Assembly: GCA_041649895.1 (NCBI GenBank)
Contig: JBAZMG010000001.1
Span: forward strand, 1-37,752
Direction of reading: 5' to 3'
Origin: STD1-204 sp041649895
GTDB lineage: Bacteria > Patescibacteriota > Minisyncoccia > Minisyncoccales > Minisyncoccaceae
DNA length: 37,752 bases
Part shown: positions 8,151 through 15,294 of the stretch, piece after piece
How the letters are laid out: each line of letters opens with the position of its first letter
How positions within the stretch are numbered: the stretch's first letter is position 1
Program-made: the position numbers and the translations under genes
Notes under the pieces: generated by a model
Database searches by the model: none
Told to the model about the DNA's origin: nothing
Seen by the model: only the letters and a program-made list of their open reading frames with translations

Positions 8151-9344
8151 ATGAAAGAAGCTCCCAAAAAACATATGTCCCCGCTCTTGGCGATATTTGT
8201 CTTTATTTCAATTATCGCGGTTTTGCCTTTTTACGAATCAAAAAGATTTTCCATTTGGGAAACACAAGAAGCAAGGCCGAATATCTTTACGGAAACCGTT
8301 TTAAAATATTCGCTCTTTTCGGAATCGCTTAAGGCCGAACTTGGACTCACCGATTATTTTAACAAAGATCAAGAATTTTGGAGCAATATCAAAATATCTC
8401 CTGTTGTCTCCGAAATTCCCGGAACGGAAAATATCGAAAATTATATCGCCGTTGCCGAACGACCGATAAAAATAATTAATGAAATACCGGATGAGACGGA
8501 AAGCAATCCCGTTCCCGCGGAAACTAAAGAACCGGAAACAACGCCAACGCCGCCGTCAAAAACCGAACCAAAGCCGGAACAAACGCCAAAAAGCGAGACC
8601 CCACCAACACAAACACAACCAAATCAAGAAACAACGAATAAACCCACGGAAGGAACAAAGCCGCAAAGCATTAACACAACAAAAATGGAACCCCCTTTCA
8701 GAATATTAATAATGGGAGATTCTTTTATGGCTATCGGGGGTGGATTGGGCGATCCATTGGAAAGAAGCTTTCTCGCGTACAAGGATGTTTCCGTCAACAG
8801 GCTGGGCAGGGTCTCAAGCGGCTTGTCCGTACCGAGCTATTTTAATTGGTACACTACGGCGGAAACATTGATCAATCAATATAATCCCAATGTGGCGGTC
8901 GTGATGTTCGGAGCCAATGACGGCCAAGGAATAACCTCTTCCGCGGGAAAGATCATCCAGTACGGGCAACCCGGCTGGAACGAGGAATACGCGAAAAAAG
9001 TCGGGTATTTCATCAACATACTGGAAAAAAACAATATTACGATCTTCTGGGTGGGCCTGCCGATAATGAAGGACGCCCGCTTTTCCGCGAAGGTCGCTAA
9101 CCTGAATTCGATCTACGAAGCGGAAGCGAAAAATCACGAAAATGTCTATTTTATTTCCACTTGGGATTCGCTTGCCGACGAGAATGGAAAATATACTTCT
9201 TACTTAAAAGACGCTTCCGGCAAATCAAAACTGATCCGAGCCTCGGATGGTATCCATTTACAATACTACGCCGGCTATCTATTGTCCGCGGAAATAATAT
9301 CGAAAATGCAAGAAGTGATGAACCTGGAGAAGATCACCAAATAA
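8151..9344 (+). CDS. Membrane-anchored SGNH/GDSL hydrolase (DUF459-like)
   Basis: A probable extracytoplasmic partner of the MBOAT protein. It has an N-terminal transmembrane helix (about 11-28), a variable stem, then a Pro/Thr/Glu/Lys-rich linker (about 112-182) that would span the wall. The catalytic domain has the SGNH blocks: nucleophile in MGDSFMA (S191), GANDGQ (N256), and SDGIHL with the D366/H369 pair. By analogy with PatB, AlgX or DUF459 proteins it could transfer or remove acyl groups on a surface polymer. The gene follows the MBOAT gene by 3 bases, so they form one transcript. The direction of its reaction (esterase or transferase) cannot be told from sequence. Confidence 0.85.
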   Translation: MKEAPKKHMSPLLAIFVFISIIAVLPFYESKRFSIWETQEARPNIFTETVLKYSLFSESLKAELGLTDYFNKDQEFWSNIKISPVVSEIPGTENIENYIAVAERPIKIINEIPDETESNPVPAETKEPETTPTPPSKTEPKPEQTPKSETPPTQTQPNQETTNKPTEGTKPQSINTTKMEPPFRILIMGDSFMAIGGGLGDPLERSFLAYKDVSVNRLGRVSSGLSVPSYFNWYTTAETLINQYNPNVAVVMFGANDGQGITSSAGKIIQYGQPGWNEEYAKKVGYFINILEKNNITIFWVGLPIMKDARFSAKVANLNSIYEAEAKNHENVYFISTWDSLADENGKYTSYLKDASGKSKLIRASDGIHLQYYAGYLLSAEIISKMQEVMNLEKITK

Positions 9345-9364
9345 CAAAAAATTCTAAAAAAAAT

Positions 9365-9390
9365 CTCTTTAAGAAAATTTTCCTAAAGAG
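9365..9390 (-). terminator. Terminator hairpin between convergent genes
   Basis: A 26-base near-perfect palindrome (one mismatched pair) between the SGNH gene and the convergent gene at 9383. It overlaps the last codons of the latter. On the minus strand it is followed by a run of eight T, so it should stop minus-strand transcription; the plus-strand T run is poor. Confidence 0.65.
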
Positions 9391-10048
9391 TTTGATCGGT
9401 CTTCGTCGGCTTTATGGTATAGTGCATATGCGTGCAATCAGAGCATTCCGATTTCTGCACCAAGGCCGCGATCGCTCGATCATAAGACTTCAAGTGTATG
9501 GGTGTATTTTCCGGCTCGCCACGCCAAACCATTTGACAATCAAGCTGTACCTTGCCACATCCCACCGGATTGACCCAAAATTGCTTGATAAAAATTTCTC
9601 CGGCATTACCGCAAATTACCGATACTCCGATCGTCGCGCTGAAATAAGCGTGAATCCCCAACGGTATCGGCTCTTTAGGTATGCTGAAAGGCCGCAGTCT
9701 GTCGCCCAGACTCAAAACTTTTCCATTTTTCAATATTAATCCGTGGCGAAGCTCGCAAATGATCCTGGCGTATTTTCCGCCATTTTCATCGCATCCGCCC
9801 ATCTCCTCGGTATTGATCTGGACAGAGAAAGGAAATTCCAAAATCGGATATGGTATGGGAAATTCGATTTTTTGGGATTTCCACACGTCTTCATTTACCA
9901 CTTTCAACGGAACGAACAGACGATCTCTTTCGCGCCCCACGATTCGCGATCCGGGAAAATCTTTTTTCAGGACGGACAATTCATCGGGCGTTGCCTGAAC
10001 CAAACTGATGATTTTCGTATTTATCACCTCTATACTTTTAATGATCAT
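9383..10048 (-). CDS. Protein of unknown function, 221 residues, Cys-rich C-terminus
   Basis: I do not recognise this family. The protein is soluble-looking with no signal peptide or membrane helix. An N-terminal alpha/beta stretch (about 1-50, with an ATPDELSVLKKDFPG segment) precedes a beta-rich region. Seven or more cysteines are present, and the C-terminal motif CSDCTHMHY (about residue 204 on) could bind a metal. The start is an ATG inside an ATGATCATT palindromic region, with an AAGG some 11 bases upstream on the minus strand. It is convergent with the SGNH gene and ends in the shared hairpin. Codon pattern and lack of an alternative long frame support it as real. Confidence 0.6.
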   Translation of the reverse strand: MIIKSIEVINTKIISLVQATPDELSVLKKDFPGSRIVGRERDRLFVPLKVVNEDVWKSQKIEFPIPYPILEFPFSVQINTEEMGGCDENGGKYARIICELRHGLILKNGKVLSLGDRLRPFSIPKEPIPLGIHAYFSATIGVSVICGNAGEIFIKQFWVNPVGCGKVQLDCQMVWRGEPENTPIHLKSYDRAIAALVQKSECSDCTHMHYTIKPTKTDQTL

Positions 10049-10110
10049 TAAGCAAAAGCCTTATTTGTAGGGCTCCGCCGATAACCATATTACAATATTT
10101 CTAAAATATG

Positions 10111-10692
10111 TCAAACCAATTTTCGGGCTCCTTGCCGAAGTATCTTTGGTTCGTCTTTGTCCAAAACCACAATTGTTGAGGGCGCGGATCTTAATTTTCC
10201 AACATCAACATAAAAATCAATTCTTTCTTTAAAATATTTTTTCGCTTCATTGATCGTTTCTGCCGTTTTCTCGCCTTCGAAATTGGCGCTAGGCGCGATG
10301 ATCGGACCGGATCTTTTCACTAACTTGATCAGGCTTTCGTTTTTCGGCAAACGAAACCCCAAGGTTTTCTTCCCTCGATGCAAATATTCAAATTTCTTTG
10401 AATCGCATTTTAAGATCACGCTCACTTCTCCCGGCCACAACTTTTTCAGCCGTTTCTTTTCGTCATTGTTTATTTTTACATTGAATAATTTCAGATCACT
10501 GATCGAACCGATCAAGATCAGCATCGGTTTTTTCAAATTTCTTTTTCGCAATTTATAAACCATCTCCACGCTCTTTTTTTTCATAGCCGAACACACCACT
10601 CCGTAAACAGTATCCGTGGGTAGCACCCCTATCTCTCCGTTTTTAATTGATCCACTGACAAGGTTAATTGTTTTATTATCCAAATCAAACAT
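10111..10692 (-). CDS. tsaC: L-threonylcarbamoyladenylate synthase (Sua5/YrdC/TsaC family)
   Basis: It makes threonylcarbamoyl-AMP from threonine, bicarbonate and ATP, the first step of the t6A37 modification of ANN-decoding tRNAs. The single YrdC domain fills the protein (193 residues, without the Sua5 C-terminal domain). Conserved parts are PTDTVYG (25-31), the KLRKR/KKPM segment (47-57) that binds substrate, LWPGEVSVIL, PSAN, and SAPSTIVVL near the C-terminus with GARKL at the end. The gene stands alone behind a 318-base gap with inverted repeats. The assignment is strong. Confidence 0.93.
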   Translation of the reverse strand: MFDLDNKTINLVSGSIKNGEIGVLPTDTVYGVVCSAMKKKSVEMVYKLRKRNLKKPMLILIGSISDLKLFNVKINNDEKKRLKKLWPGEVSVILKCDSKKFEYLHRGKKTLGFRLPKNESLIKLVKRSGPIIAPSANFEGEKTAETINEAKKYFKERIDFYVDVGKLRSAPSTIVVLDKDEPKILRQGARKLV

Positions 10693-10730
10693 AATAATTT
10701 ATTTAACTTACTCCGCTCGGTTATAAAATT

Positions 10731-10872
10731 ATTTAAAGATACGCTCATCGTTTGACGTCTCGCTTCCTCCAGCGAGGAAGCGGACTCGGTCTCGGCAAAT
10801 TTTTGTCCCGCAGAGCGGGCCAAACCATGCAAATTTGCCTGCGACATGCATCCGATGAGCATATCTTTAAAT
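10731..10872. repeat. Inverted-repeat element, 142 bases, with three internal stems
   Basis: Terminal arms 10731-10750 and 10853-10872 are complementary at 19 of 20 positions. Inside lie a 9-bp hairpin CGCTTCCTC/GAGGAAGCG with a 4-base loop (10761-10782), a 5-bp hairpin CCCGC/GCGGG (10807-10819), and a 9-bp pair GGCAAATTT/AAATTTGCC (10794-10802 with 10831-10839) that encloses the second hairpin. The parts nest properly, so a single transcript could fold into a long arm with branches. It sits upstream of tsaC on the minus strand. It could be a MITE-like element or a structured RNA. Together with the next element it fills the otherwise gene-free stretch 10693-11010. Confidence 0.6.
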
Positions 10873-10898
10873 ATTACGTTGTCCTGGAATAGCGTTGA

Positions 10899-10991
10899 GG
10901 GTGTGTCTTTTTCAGAATTTGCGGAGCCCGGCGGGGCGAGCCGAAGGAATTTTTCAGCAGGAAAATATCCGTGTCGGAAAAAGACACACCC
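10899..10991. repeat. Second inverted-repeat element, 93 bases, perfect 15-bp arms
   Basis: GGGTGTGTCTTTTTC (10899-10913) is exactly complementary to 10977-10991. The 63-base interior includes a GC-rich core (10921-10944) able to form short GGC/GCC pairings. It lies 20 bases before the end of the glutamate-synthase-like gene, so on the minus strand it follows that gene directly. It lacks a T run, so it does not look like an ordinary terminator. Confidence 0.55.
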
Positions 10992-11010
10992 GAAAAAGCT
11001 AAAACGTTGC

Positions 11011-12483
11011 CTATAAATATTCTCCGTTCAGCCATTTTATTCCCGCGAGCTCGGCCAATTCTTTATTCATTGCCACCAGATCATCTTCATTTAATTCATT
11101 AACATCCTTTTTCCCCACAATCCTGACCAAATTGGCGATCTCTTCGGCGGACACTTTCACAAAATTGATCAATCTCTGTTTCCCCTTTTCCGGATCAAGC
11201 TGTTTCATTAGTTCGGGGTTTTGAGTTGTCACTCCGGTCGGGCATTGTCCCGTGTGGCAGATCCTGTATTGTTCGCAATTTATCGCGATCAAGGCCGCTG
11301 TTCCTATATATACGGCGTCCGCTCCCAAGGCCAGACATTTCGCGAAATCGGCGGATGTCCTTAATCCGCCCGAAGCTATGAGAGAGATCTTATTTTTTCG
11401 TCCCATTATTTTTAAAATTTCTCGCGCTCTCGGCAGGGCGGCAATCAAAGGAATGCCGACATTTTCTCTAACATAAAGATCGGTCGCTCCGGTTCCTCCG
11501 CAAAACCCGTCAATCGCGATGAAATCAACGTTCGCGTTAACCAAAACCTCAATATCCTTTTCGATATTACCGCATCCGATCTTCGCGCCCACCGGAATTC
11601 CCCCGCCGATCTTTTTAAGCCAACTTACTTTTTCTTTTATTTGTTTCGGATTGGCCATATCCGGATGATGAGCCGGAGAATAAGAAGCTTCGCCCGCTTT
11701 TAGCCCGCGCGCGGCCGCGATCTCTTCCGTGATCTTTGACGCCGGCAAATAGCTTCCCTTTCCCGGATAAGCACCCTGGCCGAACCTAATCTCGATCGCT
11801 CCCAGATCTTTAAAATTTTCTTCACTAAATCCGAAGCGGCCGGTGGCATACTGGCCGATCAAAAATTGTCTCGCCAAATCCAAATCTTCTCTTAAGATTC
11901 CCCCTTCACCGGAATTAAAAGCGATTTTTAATTCTTTCGCGGTTCCGGCTATAGATAACTTCACATTCTTGGAAACAGCGCCAAAACTCATCCCCGTTAT
12001 CATTATGGGACAAGAAATTTTCAAAGGTTTTTGAGATTGAGGACCGATAACAACTTCCATATTCACCGAATCTTCCAAGTTCAGAGGTATTTTCCAGGCT
12101 TGCGCCGGCAAAAAGTGAATATCGTCAAAAGAAAATGCCGATTTTTTCCGCGAACCCATCGAGCACACTATACTATGACCTGTATTCGCGATCTCTTTAA
12201 TATTAACAATGCTTTCGTAATCCTCTTCGGATTCTTGTTTTCCTTTTTTACGCATTGAGATCGTTGAAACACCCACTTCTTTATCGCAAAAATACAGGCC
12301 GGTTAAATTGTTTTCGCTATACACTTGGCAACCGGAACAAAAACAGCCTTTCGCGGATATGTCGCATTTACTCGCGCCATTGCCGCAATATAACAATTCT
12401 CCACCACAAGGCGCGGGATGGCTCGGACATCCGGAGCAAAGACATTTTTTTCTGTTTTCCGGGGAATCAATTACTCCTCTCAT
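11011..12483 (-). CDS. Stand-alone FMN-binding glutamate synthase domain protein with Cys-rich N-terminus
   Basis: It corresponds to the FMN/synthase domain of glutamate synthase (GltB central domain), which converts 2-oxoglutarate plus ammonia-derived nitrogen to glutamate with electrons from a donor. Residues about 14-67 carry many cysteines in CxCxxC and CxxC patterns like the archaeal DUF2769 segment, probably an Fe-S or zinc site. The FMN barrel follows: ITGMSFGAVS, NSGEGG, RFGQGAYPGKG, GEASYSPAHHPD, IDGFCGGTGA and SGGLRTSADFAKCLALGADAVYIGTAAL. The 3Fe-4S motif C-x5-C-x4-C (CEQYRICHTGQCPTGVTTQ) is intact. No glutaminase or small GltD subunit lies nearby, as in archaeal-type split enzymes. 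The actual reaction in this organism is uncertain. Confidence 0.88.
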   Translation of the reverse strand: MRGVIDSPENRKKCLCSGCPSHPAPCGGELLYCGNGASKCDISAKGCFCSGCQVYSENNLTGLYFCDKEVGVSTISMRKKGKQESEEDYESIVNIKEIANTGHSIVCSMGSRKKSAFSFDDIHFLPAQAWKIPLNLEDSVNMEVVIGPQSQKPLKISCPIMITGMSFGAVSKNVKLSIAGTAKELKIAFNSGEGGILREDLDLARQFLIGQYATGRFGFSEENFKDLGAIEIRFGQGAYPGKGSYLPASKITEEIAAARGLKAGEASYSPAHHPDMANPKQIKEKVSWLKKIGGGIPVGAKIGCGNIEKDIEVLVNANVDFIAIDGFCGGTGATDLYVRENVGIPLIAALPRAREILKIMGRKNKISLIASGGLRTSADFAKCLALGADAVYIGTAALIAINCEQYRICHTGQCPTGVTTQNPELMKQLDPEKGKQRLINFVKVSAEEIANLVRIVGKKDVNELNEDDLVAMNKELAELAGIKWLNGEYL

Positions 12484-12514
12484 ATGATTTAATAATAAAT
12501 TAGTATCTATTCAC

Positions 12515-12543
12515 ATTATAGTGTTTCTTTCCGGGCACGTAAA
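12515..12543 (-). promoter_or_regulatory. Promoter for the glutamate-synthase-like gene
   Basis: On the minus strand TTTACG (12538-12543), a 17-base spacer and a perfect TATAAT (12515-12520), about 30 bases ahead of the start at 12483. Confidence 0.6.
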
Positions 12544-12560
12544 GCAACGCCAACCAAACA

Positions 12561-12595
12561 AAAAACCGCCTCCATTTGTGACAGACGCGGTTTTT
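12561..12595 (-). terminator. Rho-independent terminator after the small membrane protein gene
   Basis: Nine perfect pairs, AAAAACCGC (12561-12569) with GCGGTTTTT (12587-12595), around a 17-base loop, with T runs on either strand. It begins 10 bases past the stop of the gene at 12605-13069 and isolates it from the glutamate-synthase-like gene. Confidence 0.8.
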
Positions 12596-12604
12596 GTTCA
12601 AAAG

Positions 12605-13069
12605 TTATTTAATTATCTTCGCGAAAGCCATACTTGAGAGATAATAAATAACGATACTGCTTACAAACCAAGCTCCGTTCAGGGCTAGAGGAGCATTAAA
12701 TAAAAGATAGACAGGCAAAGTAAAAAACACGAAATAAAGACCCGAGACTATCGCGGTGAAGCAATTAACTTTTTGCCAATAACCTTTGGGCAAAATTTCT
12801 TTAATGAAAGCGTAAAGATACGCCAAGACCAAACCTGAAACGAAAGAAAACACTAGGGAGGTTATAAAAAAGGTCATTGGAGGTGGTCCGGCCACGGGCA
12901 TCATAACCTTGCTCCAGACACCGAAAAATTCCGGCATTAGATAATAAGACATCATCAAATACGAACCCAACATCTGAACGACAAATCCGATGATCGTTAA
13001 AATTACGGCGCCAAGGATCAAGCTTCCCCAGTTAACGTTTTTACAACGATCACAATTACAAAAACACAT
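12605..13069 (-). CDS. Small four-helix membrane protein of unknown function
   Basis: The 154-residue protein starts with a Cys-rich cytosolic-looking tag, MCFCNCDRCKN, followed by four predicted membrane helices (about 15-38, 67-90, 100-125, 130-152). I do not recognise a family with confidence; the layout resembles generic CPR four-helix proteins. It lies between the activase gene and a terminator and could be the last gene of that transcript: the gap to the activase stop is 110 bases with no terminator seen. The start region is AT-rich without a Shine-Dalgarno. Confidence 0.65.
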   Translation of the reverse strand: MCFCNCDRCKNVNWGSLILGAVILTIIGFVVQMLGSYLMMSYYLMPEFFGVWSKVMMPVAGPPPMTFFITSLVFSFVSGLVLAYLYAFIKEILPKGYWQKVNCFTAIVSGLYFVFFTLPVYLLFNAPLALNGAWFVSSIVIYYLSSMAFAKIIK

Positions 13070-13179
13070 ATATTTTTATTTGTTAAATAATGATCTCGAC
13101 CTTTGAAAATTTCAGCTTATGAATATTTTACCAGTCATTTTTCATTGTGTAAAACAAGAAATCTACCATCGCCCGGGTT

Positions 13180-14178
13180 TTATTTTCCCGGTCGCGCGGT
13201 GCCGCGATATTTGGCAAAAGCTTTTTCTTTTCCTATCTCGCATCGGTTGCCCCACGCGTCTAAAAGCCGGTCCCCCTCCAAGACACAAACGATTTCGCAA
13301 TTATTCGGGCAACCGCCGCACTCGAATCCGGACGTTTTGAAATTAAGGTCTTTAACTTTAAAATCAAATTCGGTTTCCTTGCCCGACTGTTTCGCGAGCA
13401 TAGCCACGCCGATAGCGCCCATCAAGTGCCCGTAGTCGTCAACGATCATTTTGTTCTTTGTGATCTTTTCAAACGATTTTACGACTCCCACATTCTTACT
13501 TACTCCTCCCTGGAAAACGATCGGGGCTTCGATATTTTTTCCTCTTCCGACGTTATTCAAATAATTATTAACGATCGAATCGCAAAGGCCGGCGATAATG
13601 TCTTCTTTTGAGTGGCCCATTTGAATTTTGTGCACCAGATCCGATTCCGCGAAAACAGTGCACCTGCCCGCGAGCTTTGAGGGGTTCTCCGATCTTAGCG
13701 CGCGCTCGCCGAATTCTTCAACCGGAATGTTAAGCCTTCGCGCCTGAGCCGCCAAAAAGGAACCGGTCCCGGCGGCGCAAAGAGTGTTCATCGCGTAATC
13801 AACTACCACTCCGTTATCAATAATGATTATCTTACTGTCTTGCCCTCCGATCTCAAAGATCGTCCGCGCTTCGGGATGGAATTTCAAAGTTCCGATCGCG
13901 TGGGCGGTTATTTCATTTTTTACCACTGTGGCGTTAAGAATGGTTCCAATCAATTCCCGGGCGGACCCGGTTGTTCCGGTTCCGGATATTTTAATCTTTT
14001 CCGAATCTTTCAAGTTGTTCTTTATTTCTTCCAACACTCTTTTTATGGCTCCGATCGGATCGCCCTCTGTCCATAGATAAGACTCGGCGATGACATTGTC
14101 GGCCTCGTCGATCACCACGCCTTTTGTGGAAATGGACCCGATATCCAGTCCCAAATAATATTTTTTGTTTGTTTCCAT
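13180..14178 (-). CDS. ATP-dependent Fe-S activase of the HgdC/BadF type (COG1924-like)
   Basis: Proteins of this family are ASKHA-fold ATPases with a [4Fe-4S] cluster at the dimer interface; they inject a single low-potential electron into a partner Fe-S enzyme at the cost of ATP. Seen here are the phosphate loop LGLDIGSISTKG (9-20), the GTGTTGSARE segment, GGQDSK (111-116), and both cluster ligands in the expected contexts: NTLCAAGTGSF (C134) and GRCTVFAESD (C173). After the ATPase core comes a tail with CGGCPNNCEIVC (C287, C290, C294, C298) and GNRC (C313), which in large fused relatives lies between the activase and DUF2229 parts and probably holds a second cluster. It follows the two DUF2229-type genes in one probable operon, 9 bases after the first of them. 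Confidence 0.9.
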   Translation of the reverse strand: METNKKYYLGLDIGSISTKGVVIDEADNVIAESYLWTEGDPIGAIKRVLEEIKNNLKDSEKIKISGTGTTGSARELIGTILNATVVKNEITAHAIGTLKFHPEARTIFEIGGQDSKIIIIDNGVVVDYAMNTLCAAGTGSFLAAQARRLNIPVEEFGERALRSENPSKLAGRCTVFAESDLVHKIQMGHSKEDIIAGLCDSIVNNYLNNVGRGKNIEAPIVFQGGVSKNVGVVKSFEKITKNKMIVDDYGHLMGAIGVAMLAKQSGKETEFDFKVKDLNFKTSGFECGGCPNNCEIVCVLEGDRLLDAWGNRCEIGKEKAFAKYRGTARPGK

Positions 14179-14187
14179 ATTTTTACT

Positions 14188-15294
14188 TTATCGATTCTCT
14201 GAAGTTTTAGCAATAGCCTTTTTTTTCATAATTAACAGATCGTAAAAAGCTTCGAGTCTGGTCTTCACTCCGGTTTCCGATGTTTGCGAATCAAAACTGA
14301 AATATATTATCGGAAACTTGTAATCATTGGATATTTTGTGCAGAGCGGACATCGCGTTGGTTTCGGGCATACAGCCGAACGGCTTAACGTGAATCGCTCC
14401 GTCAAATCCTTTCTTCCCCAAATAATGCGCCAATCCCACGCTTTCGGTTCCGTGCGCCCCGATCTGATGGAGTAAATAGGGATTCGCGTATTTAAGAAAT
14501 CTTTTCGCGGAGATCTCTCCCAAAAACAGATCGTGCAATATTGATGAAACATTGCAATGCCTGTGCACCTCTATCCCTTTTTCCGCCAATTGCTTTTCCA
14601 CGTTAAAATTGGAAAAAGGTTCCATTACCACATAAAGCTCTCCCAATATTCCCACCCTTACCGGATCTAGCGGTTTATTTGTTTTTACCCGCTTCATTTT
14701 TTTAAAATATTTTGTTTCCGTCATTTTAATATTGAGCGGATTCTTTGCTTTATTCAAATCCGATAAAAACAAACGAAATGTTTTCTCCAGTTCTCCTTTG
14801 TTTTCCTCGAATCCGATATTCTGGCGGAGATAATCCTCCAGCTTATCGATCGCCCGGATCTTCAAATAAGCCTCAAGGAAAGAAGACAATATTCTCGCGA
14901 GGCTTGCCTTGGGGTTTATCTTTTGCAATTCGCGCGCCAAGTGAAACAGATTGTAATTGTTCGTGAATTTCAAAAATTCAAATTCATAACCGAGCTTCCT
15001 TAATATCTCTTCCTGAACTTCGCCATAGTATCCGAAACGACAGCCGCCTCCGGCTTGAATCACCACATTCGCCCCCTTGTCCAAAGCCTCAATGTAATTG
15101 CCAAGATTATACTTAAAAGGGATACAAGCCGCTTCCGGACTGTATTTCGATCCAAGCTCGATCGTTTTTTTCGTTATCGGCGGAACCATCACAACTTCGC
15201 TGTCGAGGGAATCGACTATCGCGCGAAAAGCGACAAAATAATTACCCATATGCGGAAAACAGATCTTTTTTTTGTTTTTAGTCGATTCTTCCAT
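14188..15294 (-). CDS. DUF2229/2-hydroxyacyl-CoA dehydratase-related Fe-S protein (COG3581-like)
   Basis: A soluble protein related to the B/C subunits of 2-hydroxyacyl-CoA dehydratases and to double-cubane-cluster proteins. The N-terminal half starts with a Rossmann-like strand (KICFPHMGNYF) and has SPEAACIPFKYNLGNYIEAL (C57) and QAGGGCRFGYYGEVQ (C85). The C-terminal half begins PVRVGILGELYVVMEPFSNF and contains VKPFGCMPETNAM (C308). It ends with ETGVKTRLEAFYD, a motif shared with the upstream paralogue. The three cysteines in these contexts are the likely cluster ligands. Its start overlaps the end of the upstream gene by 17 bases, so translation is coupled. The substrate is unknown; proteins of this group are annotated only as activase-associated. 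Confidence 0.82.
   Translation of the reverse strand: MEESTKNKKKICFPHMGNYFVAFRAIVDSLDSEVVMVPPITKKTIELGSKYSPEAACIPFKYNLGNYIEALDKGANVVIQAGGGCRFGYYGEVQEEILRKLGYEFEFLKFTNNYNLFHLARELQKINPKASLARILSSFLEAYLKIRAIDKLEDYLRQNIGFEENKGELEKTFRLFLSDLNKAKNPLNIKMTETKYFKKMKRVKTNKPLDPVRVGILGELYVVMEPFSNFNVEKQLAEKGIEVHRHCNVSSILHDLFLGEISAKRFLKYANPYLLHQIGAHGTESVGLAHYLGKKGFDGAIHVKPFGCMPETNAMSALHKISNDYKFPIIYFSFDSQTSETGVKTRLEAFYDLLIMKKKAIAKTSENR

Noticed and set aside
9161..9739. Long plus-strand frame across the end of the SGNH gene and the unknown gene
   Set aside because: It overlaps two better-supported genes, and its translation has no domain features.
10629..10862. A 78-codon minus-strand open frame across the first inverted-repeat element
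   Set aside because: It overlaps the tsaC start and consists of the repeat arms read as codons; no coding signal is apparent.
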